22,741 nucleotides of DNA. It comes from WAPX01 sp964622075 (GTDB lineage Archaea > Halobacteriota > Archaeoglobi > Archaeoglobales > Archaeoglobaceae). The stretch covers positions 1-22,741 of the forward strand of contig CAZUMR010000077.1 of assembly GCA_964622075.1 (NCBI GenBank), given 5' to 3'. Below the pieces are notes generated by a model. That model was not told where the DNA came from and made no database searches. It saw only the letters and a list, made by a program, of their open reading frames with translations. Both the position numbers and the translations under genes were made by a program. This document shows positions 1-7,418 of the stretch, piece by piece; position 1 is the stretch's first letter, and each line of letters begins with the position of its first letter.

Positions 1-2
1 CT

Positions 3-1103
3 GCTATGGGTGTGGAATCTATCCTCATAGCAACATCTTTTGCACTTGGTCCGGTCATAGGTGGTTGGCTTACAACAAACCTGAGCTGGCACTGGGTGTT
101 CTACATCAACATACCCATTGGAATATTCGGGATAATAACAGCCTTCCTGTTCTTCCCTCCACTTGGAGGTGTGTCGAAAGAGCCGATAGATTACGTTGGA
201 GTTGTTCTGCTTGCAATAGGTCTGGGTTTCTTTACTCTTGCAGTTATAAAGGGTCAGGACTGGGGATGGTGGAATAGAAAAACAGTATGGAGTTTTATAA
301 TCTCCTTCGCCTGGCTGGCTGCGTTTATTGCAAGGGAGATTAGCTGTGATTATCCGATACTTGATGTCAGTCTGTTCAGGATAAGGAACTTTACAGCTCC
401 GATGGTAGCTCTGTTCTTCATGTCATGGGGTCTTGCTGCAGTGATATTCCTCATACCCTACTACCTGCAGGGAGTTCTATGCTTAACCGCTGAAACAGCG
501 GGAATATGGATGCTGCCAATATCAGTCGTCAACATATTCGTCGCTCCCCTTGCCGGAAGGTTGAGTGACAGGATAAACCCGCAGATACTGATGTGTACGG
601 CTCCATTCTTCTTCATTGCCGGACTGCACATGCTCTCAAACATAGGTGTGAATGAGGACTTCTGGAGCCTTGCTCTGCCTTTCGCAACTCTTGGCACGGG
701 AATAGGAATGATGATGCCTGCTGCAATGAACGTTATGATGAGTGCTGTTCCTCCAGAAAAAGCGGGGATGGCAAGCGGTACAATACAGACGTCAAACTCT
801 CTTGCAAGAAGTATAGGAATAAGCTTCGGAGGAGCTGTGTTTACAGGAAAAATGAACGAGCTAATAGTAAATGCCGGAAACAGAATTCCAAGCCCTCAGG
901 AAGTAAAGTTGCTTGGAGTTCTTGCTGTGAAGGGGAACGTTCTCCCCCTGCTCGAAATAGTAGATGCTTTCCTGAAGAGTTTACACGCCGTATTCAGCAC
1001 ATCAGTACCCATTATAATTCTCAGCCTGATAATAGCAGCATTCTTTGTCAAGGGAGGAGAGCATCTCAAAACGGTTGGAGGAGGAATGGAGCTGCTTGGT
1101 TGA
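3..1103 (+). CDS. MFS drug exporter, DHA2 (EmrB/QacA) type, 5'-partial
   Basis: This is the C-terminal part of a 14-helix major facilitator of the DHA2 family, which exports drugs or other organic molecules by proton antiport. The frame is open to the window edge. The in-frame ATG at position 6 lies inside the conserved region, so the true start is upstream and outside the window. The antiporter motif C (ALGPVIGG) is followed by the family's WHWVFYINIPIG segment, which places the first visible residues at about helix 5. Many hydrophobic helices follow, and a second-half loop reads GRLSDR. The gene ends in a hydrophobic stretch and a short glycine-rich tail. A T-rich stretch follows the stop. 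The substrate cannot be read from the sequence. Confidence 0.9.
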   Translation, partial: AMGVESILIATSFALGPVIGGWLTTNLSWHWVFYINIPIGIFGIITAFLFFPPLGGVSKEPIDYVGVVLLAIGLGFFTLAVIKGQDWGWWNRKTVWSFIISFAWLAAFIAREISCDYPILDVSLFRIRNFTAPMVALFFMSWGLAAVIFLIPYYLQGVLCLTAETAGIWMLPISVVNIFVAPLAGRLSDRINPQILMCTAPFFFIAGLHMLSNIGVNEDFWSLALPFATLGTGIGMMMPAAMNVMMSAVPPEKAGMASGTIQTSNSLARSIGISFGGAVFTGKMNELIVNAGNRIPSPQEVKLLGVLAVKGNVLPLLEIVDAFLKSLHAVFSTSVPIIILSLIIAAFFVKGGEHLKTVGGGMELLG

Positions 1104-1110
1104 CCCGTGC

Positions 1111-1133
1111 TATTTTGATTTTTTATTTATTTT
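1111..1133 (+). terminator. T-rich archaeal-type terminator after the MFS gene
   Basis: Just after the MFS stop codon the plus strand carries a run of T tracts (TATTTTGATTTTTTATTTAT). Archaeal RNA polymerase terminates at such oligo-T tracts without needing a hairpin. No convincing stem was seen. This is inferred from composition and position. Confidence 0.5.
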
Positions 1134-1218
1134 GATTAAACGATTAAACATAAAATAAATATAAAACATTAAACATTGAACGTAAAAGGTTTAAAACAAA
1201 GAAGTAAAACAAAGAAGT
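1134..1218. repeat. Three successive perfect two-copy tandem repeats
   Basis: The gap before the HAD gene contains GATTAAAC twice (1134-1149), AAACATT twice (1164-1177) and AAAACAAAGAAGT twice (1193-1218). All are perfect and directly adjacent. They lie upstream of the TATA box and encode nothing visible. Confidence 0.85.
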
Positions 1219-1229
1219 CAAAAAAGCTC

Positions 1230-1235
1230 TTTAAA
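1230..1235 (+). promoter_or_regulatory. TATA box for the HAD/PfkB operon
   Basis: TTTAAA is centred about 24 bp before the ATG at 1256. Transcription should therefore start at or within a base or two of the start codon, giving a leaderless mRNA. No GGTGA-like site precedes the ATG, which agrees. Confidence 0.6.
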
Positions 1236-1255
1236 CCCTCCACAAAAAGCAGCTC

Positions 1256-2179
1256 ATGGAGTGCATAAAAATAATAACTGACTGGGAAGGCCCGTGGGTG
1301 GTAAACGACTTTGCATATGAAATCTGCTCTGCACTGTTCTCTCCAAGGTTTTTCGAAGTTCTTAGTTCCTACGACGATTATTTAGCCTACGAGGTGAAAA
1401 AAGAAAACTACAACCCGGGAGACACTCTCAGGTTAATAGCTCCCTTCCTCGTCGCCAAAGGTATAACATCAGAATGGATGAGGAAGTTTTCAAATCCCGT
1501 TTACGTCAGGGATGCAGCTTCAACTGCCAAGCTATTCCAGATCCTTGGACTGGATGTTACAGTTGCTTCCACAGCCTACATCCAGTTCCTTGAAGTTTCG
1601 TGTGAGAGGCTTGGATTCAAAAACTATTACGGGACAAAATTTTATCCGGAAAGATACGAAATGAGCAAAAAAGAGCGGGAGTTTCTGCTGTCATCTGTGG
1701 AAAGGATCGAAAAGCTTACGGAGGACAGGTTTGACTGGCTCGACAGGTTTTTCTGGGAAGAACTCCAGTCCTACGAAGTTTCGGGTAAAATAATGAGAGA
1801 CATTAAAGTCATGGGCGGTGAGAGAAAGGCAGCTATTGCGAAAGGCTGCGATGTTGCAATTGGCGACAGCATTTCCGATATGCAGATGCTAAGGCTCGTG
1901 AGAGATAGTGGCGGCCTATCAGTATCGTTTAACGGCAACAGATTTGCCATTGAAAACGCAAACCTTGCAATAGTTTCAACCTCAACAACTTCCTATCTCA
2001 TTGCCCTTATTGCTTACCTCAGAGGTCTGGAGAAAGAGCTTTCAGGCATTGAAATAGAAAGTTTGCAGACAAAGTTCTTCTGGCTGCCCGGGATGAGTGA
2101 GGAGGAAGTGAAAGAAGTAATATCTCTATCCGAAAACATGAGAAAAATGGTGAGGGGAGATGCCGGAAAACTCGGATAG
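1256..2179 (+). CDS. HAD-superfamily phosphohydrolase-like protein (COG4030 / EhaR-like)
   Basis: This 307-residue protein resembles the archaeal HAD group often labelled 'energy-converting hydrogenase A subunit R' or COG4030, recognised from memory of its motifs. Motif I is TDWEGPW, with the nucleophile at D9. The usual second Asp is replaced by E11 (DxE instead of DxD). S105/T106 (VASTAY) fit motif II, K191 (GGERKAA) fits motif III, and GDSISD (203-208) fits motif IV. The middle (about 20-100) is a helical cap. The 'EhaR' name reflects methanogen neighbourhoods and no hydrogenase genes are here, so a small-molecule phosphatase is equally likely. The start follows the TATA box by about 24 bp without a ribosome binding site. 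Its 3' end overlaps the PfkB gene by 20 bp, so a related substrate, such as a phosphorylated sugar or nucleoside, is plausible but not shown. Confidence 0.8.
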   Translation: MECIKIITDWEGPWVVNDFAYEICSALFSPRFFEVLSSYDDYLAYEVKKENYNPGDTLRLIAPFLVAKGITSEWMRKFSNPVYVRDAASTAKLFQILGLDVTVASTAYIQFLEVSCERLGFKNYYGTKFYPERYEMSKKEREFLLSSVERIEKLTEDRFDWLDRFFWEELQSYEVSGKIMRDIKVMGGERKAAIAKGCDVAIGDSISDMQMLRLVRDSGGLSVSFNGNRFAIENANLAIVSTSTTSYLIALIAYLRGLEKELSGIEIESLQTKFFWLPGMSEEEVKEVISLSENMRKMVRGDAGKLG

Positions 2180-3095
2180 CTTTGACTTTGTCTGTTTTGG
2201 AGCTCTGAATGCAGACATAATGTACTTCGTGGAAAAACTTCCGGAGGAGGATGAGGAAAGCTTCATTCTTGACGTTGAAGTTTGTTCTGGAGGTTCTGCT
2301 GCAAATACAGCATCTGCCCTCGCAATGTTTGGAAACAGGGTTGCCTTTTACGGTAAAACGGGCAGAGACGATTACGGCAAGATGCTTGTTGAGGAGTTAA
2401 AAATGTTCGGAGTTAAACCCATTGTATCATACAGCAGCAGGAGTGGCAAGGCCATAGTTCTCGTTGACAGAGAGGGGAGAAGGGCAATACTTGTGGATCC
2501 CGGAGCAAACGATGAGGTTGACGATTATCCAAGGGTCGAAAGCAGAATTCTGCATCTGACGTCCTTTGTCTGTAAAGAGAGCGATTTACCTTTTAGAGCT
2601 CAGATAAGTGCGGCAAAGGCCTTCAAAAATGTAAGTCTGGATCCCGGAGCAATATATGCAGGAAGGAAGGACGTCTGGGAGTTAATTGAGAACTGCAACA
2701 TATTTCTGCCGAATGCCAGAGAAATTGAGAAAATATGCGGGTGTGGTTACAGGAAGGGATGCGAAATAGCTCTTAAAAAGATGAAGGGAGATGATAAGGT
2801 TGTCGTCGTAAAGCTTGGAAGTAAGGGCTGCTACGCAGTCAGAGAGAGGAATGGAGAGAGGGAGATCGCAGAGGTAAAAGCCTTTCACGTAAAGGCCATT
2901 GACACCACAGGAGCTGGAGATGCATTCAATGCTGGTTTTTTACACGCATGGATCAGAGGATACGGGATAGAGGAGTGCTGCCTGACGGGAAATTTCGTTG
3001 CAGGATACAGCGTCCAGCACCGGGGAGCAAGAAGTTTTCCTGAGAGGGAAGAGCTGGAAGAATTCATGGAAAATTTCCGGATATTGGAAAAATAA
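2160..3095 (+). CDS. PfkB-family carbohydrate/nucleoside kinase
   Basis: This 311-residue cytoplasmic kinase belongs to the ribokinase/PfkB family and phosphorylates a sugar, sugar phosphate or nucleoside. The N-terminal signature is SGGSAANTA (43-51), the LPNAREIE segment lies at 183-190, and the C-terminal signature DTTGAGDAFNAGF spans 248-260. The catalytic base should be D254 and the GAG loop forms the anion hole. Length matches the family. The ATG is preceded by GGTGAGG (2149-2155) with good spacing, inside the end of the HAD gene, so the two are translationally coupled. The VDPGAN segment (112-117) is typical of the fold. The substrate (for example ribose, fructose or a nucleoside) cannot be assigned from these motifs. 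Confidence 0.92.
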   Translation: MPENSDSFDFVCFGALNADIMYFVEKLPEEDEESFILDVEVCSGGSAANTASALAMFGNRVAFYGKTGRDDYGKMLVEELKMFGVKPIVSYSSRSGKAIVLVDREGRRAILVDPGANDEVDDYPRVESRILHLTSFVCKESDLPFRAQISAAKAFKNVSLDPGAIYAGRKDVWELIENCNIFLPNAREIEKICGCGYRKGCEIALKKMKGDDKVVVVKLGSKGCYAVRERNGEREIAEVKAFHVKAIDTTGAGDAFNAGFLHAWIRGYGIEECCLTGNFVAGYSVQHRGARSFPEREELEEFMENFRILEK

Positions 3096-3101
3096 TAAAA
3101 G

Positions 3102-3521
3102 TTAGCTGAAGAAGTAGTAGGCCACAGCAATAATCAGTATCAGAACGACTATCGCTATTGCTATGTCGATGAACAGCAACTTGCCGCTCCTTCTTGACTT
3201 TCTAACCCTCCTCCCCGTAATTTCAGGTTCTCTAAGGATGTTCAGCTCTTCATCCAGATAACCTTTTTCTATCAGCCTTTCTATGGCTCTTGTAACCACA
3301 ACTTCCGGATATCCTGTTATCCTTGATATCAATCTGACTTTTTTCGTGTCTCTCAGCGCTCTGAGGACAGAAAGCTCAACTTCAGAAAGCCTTTTAGCAC
3401 CTTTAATTTCACTCCTTACTCCGCCCTTACCAGTCTTCTCTTTCAGCGAAGATTTTACCCTTTCCTGAGGTGCAGCAGAAATTCCATCGTCCATCAGTGC
3501 GTCGATGACATCATCAACCAC
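3102..3521 (-). CDS. C-tail-anchored winged-helix protein (with MinD)
   Basis: This small protein of about 139 residues has three parts: a charged N-terminal segment, a winged-helix-like domain, and one transmembrane helix at the very C-terminus with almost nothing after it. Counting from the upstream GTG at 3530, the domain spans about 45-95 and the helix about 119-141. The domain contains LSEVELSVLRALRD followed by a recognition helix and RLIEKGYLDEELN. The DNA-binding domain would face the cytoplasm, tethered to the membrane. The GTG at 3521 is favoured because GAGGTGG sits seven bases before it. The GTG at 3530, one base after the MinD stop, is the alternative. It is co-transcribed with the MinD ATPase. 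The 6309-6638 gene has the same architecture and shares the (R/K)LIEKGYLD segment. No ligand or target is known; transcriptional control of the neighbouring envelope genes is a guess. Confidence 0.75.
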   Translation of the reverse strand: MVDDVIDALMDDGISAAPQERVKSSLKEKTGKGGVRSEIKGAKRLSEVELSVLRALRDTKKVRLISRITGYPEVVVTRAIERLIEKGYLDEELNILREPEITGRRVRKSRRSGKLLFIDIAIAIVVLILIIAVAYYFFS

Positions 3522-3531
3522 GAAAACCACC

Positions 3532-4272
3532 TCACAACCTCAACAGGTACTTCAACTTACCGTAAGGTTTTGGATGTACATTCTCTCCAGCAATCCTTCT
3601 TGCAAGGTTGTAAAACTCTTCCGATACCTTCGCCTCCGGCTTTTCTGCCGTAACTATGTAACATTCCTCCCAGCCTTTCTTAACAGCTCTCGACTCCCTA
3701 ATAATACCGGCCACCCTGCCAAGCTTTTTCTCTACAGTCGCAACTGCCCACTTCTCGCCCCTGTATCTGTTGATGATTACACCACCGAATCTCGCCTGTA
3801 TTTTGTCTATCACTTTCCTAACTCTCCATGCATCCATTATGGATGTTTCCTCAGGGTTTACAACAATGTATAGCTCCTCACAGCCCATCATTGGTATCAG
3901 GGCATAGCTGCTGAGTCCGGCAGCAACATCGACTATCACAAAGTCGTAACTGTCTTCGAGTTCCTGAAGTATTTCAGGAAAAGACTCAAGTTTGCCCACA
4001 TCATCGTAGGACTGGGAAGAGGGTAAAACGTCAACACTGTAGTCTCCAATCCTGATTCTGTATACTGCCTCCCTCACACCAGCCCTGCCATTTAAAACGT
4101 CAACAAGAGTTAAGGTTGGTTCAAGCCCGAATATCGTATGCAGGTTGGGCAGAGCCACATCTCCATCAACCACCACCACGCTTCCAAAATCAGACAGGGC
4201 GACGGAAACGTTAGCTGCAATGGTTGTTTTTCCAACACCGCCCTTTCCCGAACATATTCCTATTACTGGCAT
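3532..4272 (-). CDS. MinD/ParA-family P-loop ATPase
   Basis: This is a deviant Walker A ATPase of the MinD/Mrp/ParA group, 246 residues from the ATG at 4272. The Walker A motif is KGGVGKTT (10-17) with the signature lysine K10. DGDVALPNL follows as the switch region and VIVDVAAGLS is the Walker B region. Such proteins dimerise on ATP and position or recruit complexes at membranes. The C-terminus is short and basic-hydrophobic (GKLKYLLRL) and could act as a weak membrane-targeting end, though this is not a clear MinD helix. The ATG at 4272 is preceded by GGGTG at ideal spacing. A GTG at 4281 would add three residues and is less likely. The gene is followed by the tail-anchored winged-helix gene and diverges from the surface-protein gene, which hints at a role in placing an envelope machine rather than in cell division. 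Confidence 0.88.
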   Translation of the reverse strand: MPVIGICSGKGGVGKTTIAANVSVALSDFGSVVVVDGDVALPNLHTIFGLEPTLTLVDVLNGRAGVREAVYRIRIGDYSVDVLPSSQSYDDVGKLESFPEILQELEDSYDFVIVDVAAGLSSYALIPMMGCEELYIVVNPEETSIMDAWRVRKVIDKIQARFGGVIINRYRGEKWAVATVEKKLGRVAGIIRESRAVKKGWEECYIVTAEKPEAKVSEEFYNLARRIAGENVHPKPYGKLKYLLRL

Positions 4273-4325
4273 AAGCGGCACCCAAGCCGGAGGTCGGATT
4301 AATCGGCTTACAGGACTTCTAAAAT

Positions 4326-4340
4326 GATAAACTATTTATC
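4326..4340. promoter_or_regulatory. Symmetric divergent promoter, inverted repeat GATAAA-CTA-TTTATC
   Basis: A perfect 6-bp inverted repeat with a 3-bp spacer lies between the divergent MinD and surface-protein genes. The right arm, within CTATTTATC (4332-4340), is centred 26 bp before the ATG at 4362 and fits a TATA box for a leaderless transcript. The left arm reads TTTATC on the minus strand and would give the MinD mRNA a leader of about 30 nt that includes its GGGTG site. The symmetry suggests a shared bidirectional promoter or a dimeric operator. Confidence 0.55.
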
Positions 4341-4361
4341 TCTTTTCATAATCTGGCCGAT

Positions 4362-6266
4362 ATGGCACCTGCTTCCCTGAAACAGTGTACGAGAGGTGCA
4401 ACAATTTTAATTTTCGCCATCATAATACTGACTGCAACCGCTCAATCAGGCCTTGCTTTTTCACCAGCTGACTTTCACGCTGCAATAGTAAGCGATGTTT
4501 TCGGTTACGGGCATTACATTCCGAGAACACCTCTGATTTTCAAACCCGGAGAAACCATGAAAGTTTACCTCGCTGTTGATAACGTAAACATAAACAGGGC
4601 TGCCGCTGTTGACTTTGTTGTTATAATCAAGGATCCTAAAGGTTACGTTGTTTATGGAAAGGTAACAAGCATATCAACTCTAAGCTACAAGGACAGACTT
4701 TACACCGTCCTGAACATAGACATACCGGACGACTGGATTGGTGGCAAATATACGCTTGACGCTTACGCCTTTGACGTTTTAAACACACTTCCAACCCAGC
4801 TCAGCTACAATAAACTGTACTACAAGATCCTTTATTCTGGAGAAACGTCACCTTCAATTTCCACAATTCCAAGGAAAGAAGCCCCGTACGCGAAGAAGGA
4901 ACTGACATTTTACGTCAGCAATACACTGCCGAAGAAGTTCTACCTTTTTAATGAGAAACTTGAGGCAAAAACCCTGCCTGTAAATGTTTCAAACACGGTA
5001 ACAGCATCAATTCTGAATCCGACTGATGTTGAAAGCAAAACAACAGTCAGGGCTCTTGTAGATGGAAAGGTTGTTGACTCTGTAAGTGTTACGGTTCCTC
5101 CAAGAGATGTGAAAACGGTTTCACTGAAAATTCCTCCCCTGAAGGGTGGAGTTCACGTGATAAAGGTAGTTGCCAATCACGCGTCTTATCTGCTGAACCT
5201 GCCAATAGTCGTGCCACCCCTGATATACGATGATAGCATAACTGCCGGCAGGGTAAAGAATGGAACGGTAATTTACTCTCCAAACGATTACGTCCTTGGA
5301 AGTGCCGGAATAACTTCTGAAAGCAATATCAGCCTGAGTGAGGCTTTAATGAATCTGAACAAATCGAGTTTAAATAGAGAAGATGCTGTAAAAATGCTGA
5401 CAAACATTCTCGCATACGCATACAAAACTGAACACTACAGGGGACAGGTAAATGTGGCTTTGCTCAAGGGTAGTGATGAAAGAGCTGAAAAGATACTCCC
5501 GGTTCTTCTTGATATAATAAAGAGAGAGAGTCACGCACCTCTAAACTATGTGGGCGTCAGAGATGCGACAAATCTCAAGGACGTAAAGATTCTGTTTTAC
5601 GTCGGATCCCATCCTAAATTTAAACCAAGCCTGCTGATTCCGTTCCTTGAAAACAATGGAACGCTGATATGCGATAATCCTGATTACTGGACAACTTACA
5701 GGGATGAACTTGCAGTCATGTTTTACGAGTATGGATGGAAGTACGACGACATTTCGAGCCTTTACAGCTCTTACTACAACCTGAGAATCGACAAGGGACT
5801 TGTTGTGAGAATATCTGTTGCAACAGAACTGCCAACAAGGTTTGAGTTCCTTTCCCTGCATGTCAGGGGTCCGCCGGGAAGTGGAATGCCCCCTCTCGTA
5901 AATGTGAGTACTCCGATAAACGTGACGTTTACAGTCAGAAACCTTGGCAGATCGGGTTCAGAAGTTGTAAAGGTTCTTGTAAACGGACAGACTGCGTTTA
6001 GCAAGAATATATTCCTGAAGACAGGACAAAAAGAGACTATCTCCTTCCAGTATATACCTGCCAAACCCGGAAGTTACAGGGTTACAATACCCGGCAGCAA
6101 CCTGATGCAGGTGTTCTTTGTAAAATCACCCACAAGCGGACAGGTTGGAGCAGAAAAGGTCAAGGTCAGAAAGCCACCTGAGCACAGAATAGGAGCTGCA
6201 GTGGTAGCGATATCAGCCGGCATACTTGCAATACTGGTAATTCTGAGAATTATGCTCAGAGATTAG
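4362..6266 (+). CDS. Secreted, C-terminally membrane-anchored surface protein with Ig-like (CARDB-like) domains
   Basis: This 634-residue protein has an N-terminal signal peptide (hydrophobic core about 13-28, likely cleavage near SGLA|F) and a C-terminal transmembrane helix (about 609-630) ending in a short basic tail. Most of it would lie outside the cell, anchored in the membrane. Residues 55-140 read like a beta-sandwich (FKPGETMKVYLAVDN). Residues about 205-283 and 512-580 resemble CARDB adhesion modules (VRNLGRSGSEVVKVLVNG). The middle (about 325-495) is alpha/beta and contains VKILFYVGSHPKFKPSLL and a NNGTLICDNPDYW segment, reminiscent of the glutamine-amidotransferase-like fold of DUF4350-type proteins, but this is weak. 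The leaderless promoter overlaps the MinD promoter. It may be a receptor or scaffold for the envelope block; no enzymatic function can be assigned. Confidence 0.75.
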   Translation: MAPASLKQCTRGATILIFAIIILTATAQSGLAFSPADFHAAIVSDVFGYGHYIPRTPLIFKPGETMKVYLAVDNVNINRAAAVDFVVIIKDPKGYVVYGKVTSISTLSYKDRLYTVLNIDIPDDWIGGKYTLDAYAFDVLNTLPTQLSYNKLYYKILYSGETSPSISTIPRKEAPYAKKELTFYVSNTLPKKFYLFNEKLEAKTLPVNVSNTVTASILNPTDVESKTTVRALVDGKVVDSVSVTVPPRDVKTVSLKIPPLKGGVHVIKVVANHASYLLNLPIVVPPLIYDDSITAGRVKNGTVIYSPNDYVLGSAGITSESNISLSEALMNLNKSSLNREDAVKMLTNILAYAYKTEHYRGQVNVALLKGSDERAEKILPVLLDIIKRESHAPLNYVGVRDATNLKDVKILFYVGSHPKFKPSLLIPFLENNGTLICDNPDYWTTYRDELAVMFYEYGWKYDDISSLYSSYYNLRIDKGLVVRISVATELPTRFEFLSLHVRGPPGSGMPPLVNVSTPINVTFTVRNLGRSGSEVVKVLVNGQTAFSKNIFLKTGQKETISFQYIPAKPGSYRVTIPGSNLMQVFFVKSPTSGQVGAEKVKVRKPPEHRIGAAVVAISAGILAILVILRIMLRD

Positions 6267-6282
6267 AGACTTTGAGAAACTG

Positions 6283-6290
6283 TTTATAAA
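6283..6290 (+). promoter_or_regulatory. Possible TATA box before the winged-helix/signal peptidase pair
   Basis: TTTATAAA lies 22-23 bp (centre) before the ATG at 6309 in the short gap after the surface-protein gene. The ATG also has a strong GGGGTGA site, which would be partly untranscribed from this box. The sequence may be a secondary promoter or chance AT-richness. Confidence 0.35.
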
Positions 6291-6308
6291 TTTTCTACGG
6301 GGTGAAAG

Positions 6309-6638
6309 ATGTCAGGAAAGGTGCTGTCAGAGATAGAGGAGTGTGTACTGGAGAGGATCCTTCTTGGAACGAGGGATGTCAGAAAGCTATCCTCATGTTG
6401 CGGTGTATCAGAGTTAACGGTGAATGTTGCCGTAAGAAAGCTGATCGAGAAAGGATATCTGGACTGGGACATGAATCCAACCGAACTTGCGTACTCTGAA
6501 TTGAAGTGGGTAAACGGAATGTATCCTCTGGAATACTACATCAACACAAGAAAGTTCTGGAGAATGGTTGTGGAGCTGGCAATAGCGGTAACATTTTTCT
6601 TAATGCTGGCCTACCTGATTCTGTACTTCAGAGGGTGA
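6309..6638 (+). CDS. Second C-tail-anchored winged-helix protein
   Basis: This 109-residue protein has a winged-helix-like domain (about 5-52) with a helix-turn-helix segment around DVRKLSSCCGVSELTVNVAV and the following KLIEKGYLDWDMN. After a short linker comes a single C-terminal transmembrane helix (about 84-106) ending FRG. The layout is the same as in the 3102-3521 protein, and the KLIEKGYLD segment is nearly identical, so the two look like paralogues. A GGGGTGA site gives the start. The signal peptidase gene begins four bases after its stop with its own GGGTGAAGGG site. It is probably a membrane-tethered regulator or adaptor, with the wing domain in the cytoplasm; the DNA target is unknown. 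Confidence 0.75.
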   Translation: MSGKVLSEIEECVLERILLGTRDVRKLSSCCGVSELTVNVAVRKLIEKGYLDWDMNPTELAYSELKWVNGMYPLEYYINTRKFWRMVVELAIAVTFFLMLAYLILYFRG

Positions 6639-6642
6639 AGGG

Positions 6643-7392
6643 ATGGAGTTCGAGCTCGAACTGCTGGCGTCTGAGGTAATCGGACTCAGCATTCTGGCAG
6701 TGGCATCTCTCGTTCTCGCTTTAACCAGAGCAGGATGCAGGCTGGCAGCCTTTGAAAGATTCAAGGTTTTCAGGTACAGAAGAAAGAAGAGTTTTGTTGA
6801 AAGTACTGTAAACGAGCTGAAAGAAGAGAAGGCTCCAGTAGAGAGAGTTTCACTCGTTCTTGTCGTTTTTGCAATTCTGCTTTATCTTACCCTGACTCAC
6901 AAGCTGTTCTTTGCAGTCGTTGTATCTGACAGCATGTATCCCACGTTCAAAAGAGGTGACATGTATCTTGCACAGGCCATATACATAAATCCGAAGCCGG
7001 GAGACATAATAATGTTCAGAAGACCTGATGTTGGGTTGCCTGTATCTCACAGGGTTTTGAGAGTTGTCGGAGATCTGATATATACGGGAGGAGATGCGTC
7101 CGGGCCTGATCTGATTCCAATCAAAAAGAAAGATGTTATCGCACAGGCGGTCATGATTGGTGGAAGGCCTATAGTAATTCCCGGACTCGGAAAGTACTTC
7201 ATACTGAACGCCAAGCAGATGCGTTCTATCGGCCCGTATGGCGAGGAATTTCTGTTCTACCAGAAGCTGATAAGGGCGTTTAAGAGCTATGCAATGGCCA
7301 TAATCGTGATATGCCTGAGCGCATACGTTTACCTTGAATTTGAAAGTTACTCAAGAAAGAGAGCCTACAGGAAAGTCAAAGGAAGAAAATAA
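6643..7392 (+). CDS. Signal peptidase I, archaeal/ER type
   Basis: This 249-residue membrane serine protease removes signal peptides on the outer face of the membrane. A first helix (about 8-28) is followed by a basic cytoplasmic loop and a second helix (about 70-93). The catalytic box VVSDSMYPTFKRGD has S97 as nucleophile. The SHRVLRVVGD box has H136 as the base, in place of the bacterial Lys, and the GGDASGPD box (149-156) supplies the Asp residues, D151 or D156. These give the Ser-His-Asp arrangement known for archaeal and Sec11 enzymes. Extra helices at the N-terminus and C-terminus (about 217-233) make it longer than minimal archaeal enzymes. It directly follows the winged-helix gene and may serve secreted proteins of this locus such as that at 4362. 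It is not a prepilin peptidase. Confidence 0.92.
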   Translation: MEFELELLASEVIGLSILAVASLVLALTRAGCRLAAFERFKVFRYRRKKSFVESTVNELKEEKAPVERVSLVLVVFAILLYLTLTHKLFFAVVVSDSMYPTFKRGDMYLAQAIYINPKPGDIIMFRRPDVGLPVSHRVLRVVGDLIYTGGDASGPDLIPIKKKDVIAQAVMIGGRPIVIPGLGKYFILNAKQMRSIGPYGEEFLFYQKLIRAFKSYAMAIIVICLSAYVYLEFESYSRKRAYRKVKGRK

Positions 7393-7395
7393 TAA

Positions 7396-7418
7396 AAATT
7401 AACTCCTGAAATTAACTC
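7396..7418. repeat. Direct repeat AAATTAACTC, period 13, in a convergent gap
   Basis: AAATTAACTC occurs at 7396-7405 and 7409-7418, separated by CTG. The second copy covers the stop codon of the minus-strand gene. The gap between the convergent genes is only 19 bp. Confidence 0.8.

Noticed and set aside
1134..1218. CRISPR or iteron-type replication origin
   Set aside because: The repeats are adjacent two-copy units of different sequence with no spacers, no consistent unit and no adjacent Cas or Cdc6/Orc gene.
3505..3873. Open frame of 122 codons on the plus strand
   Set aside because: It lies antisense to the MinD gene, has no ribosome binding site and its composition is unlike a protein. 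The MinD frame has clear motifs.
5541..6064. Two overlapping open frames on the minus strand
   Set aside because: Both are antisense to the surface-protein gene, which has a continuous, domain-like product.
6643..7392. Signal peptidase considered as the prepilin peptidase
   Set aside because: It has the Ser-His-Asp boxes of signal peptidase I, not the aspartate GxGD motif of prepilin peptidases.
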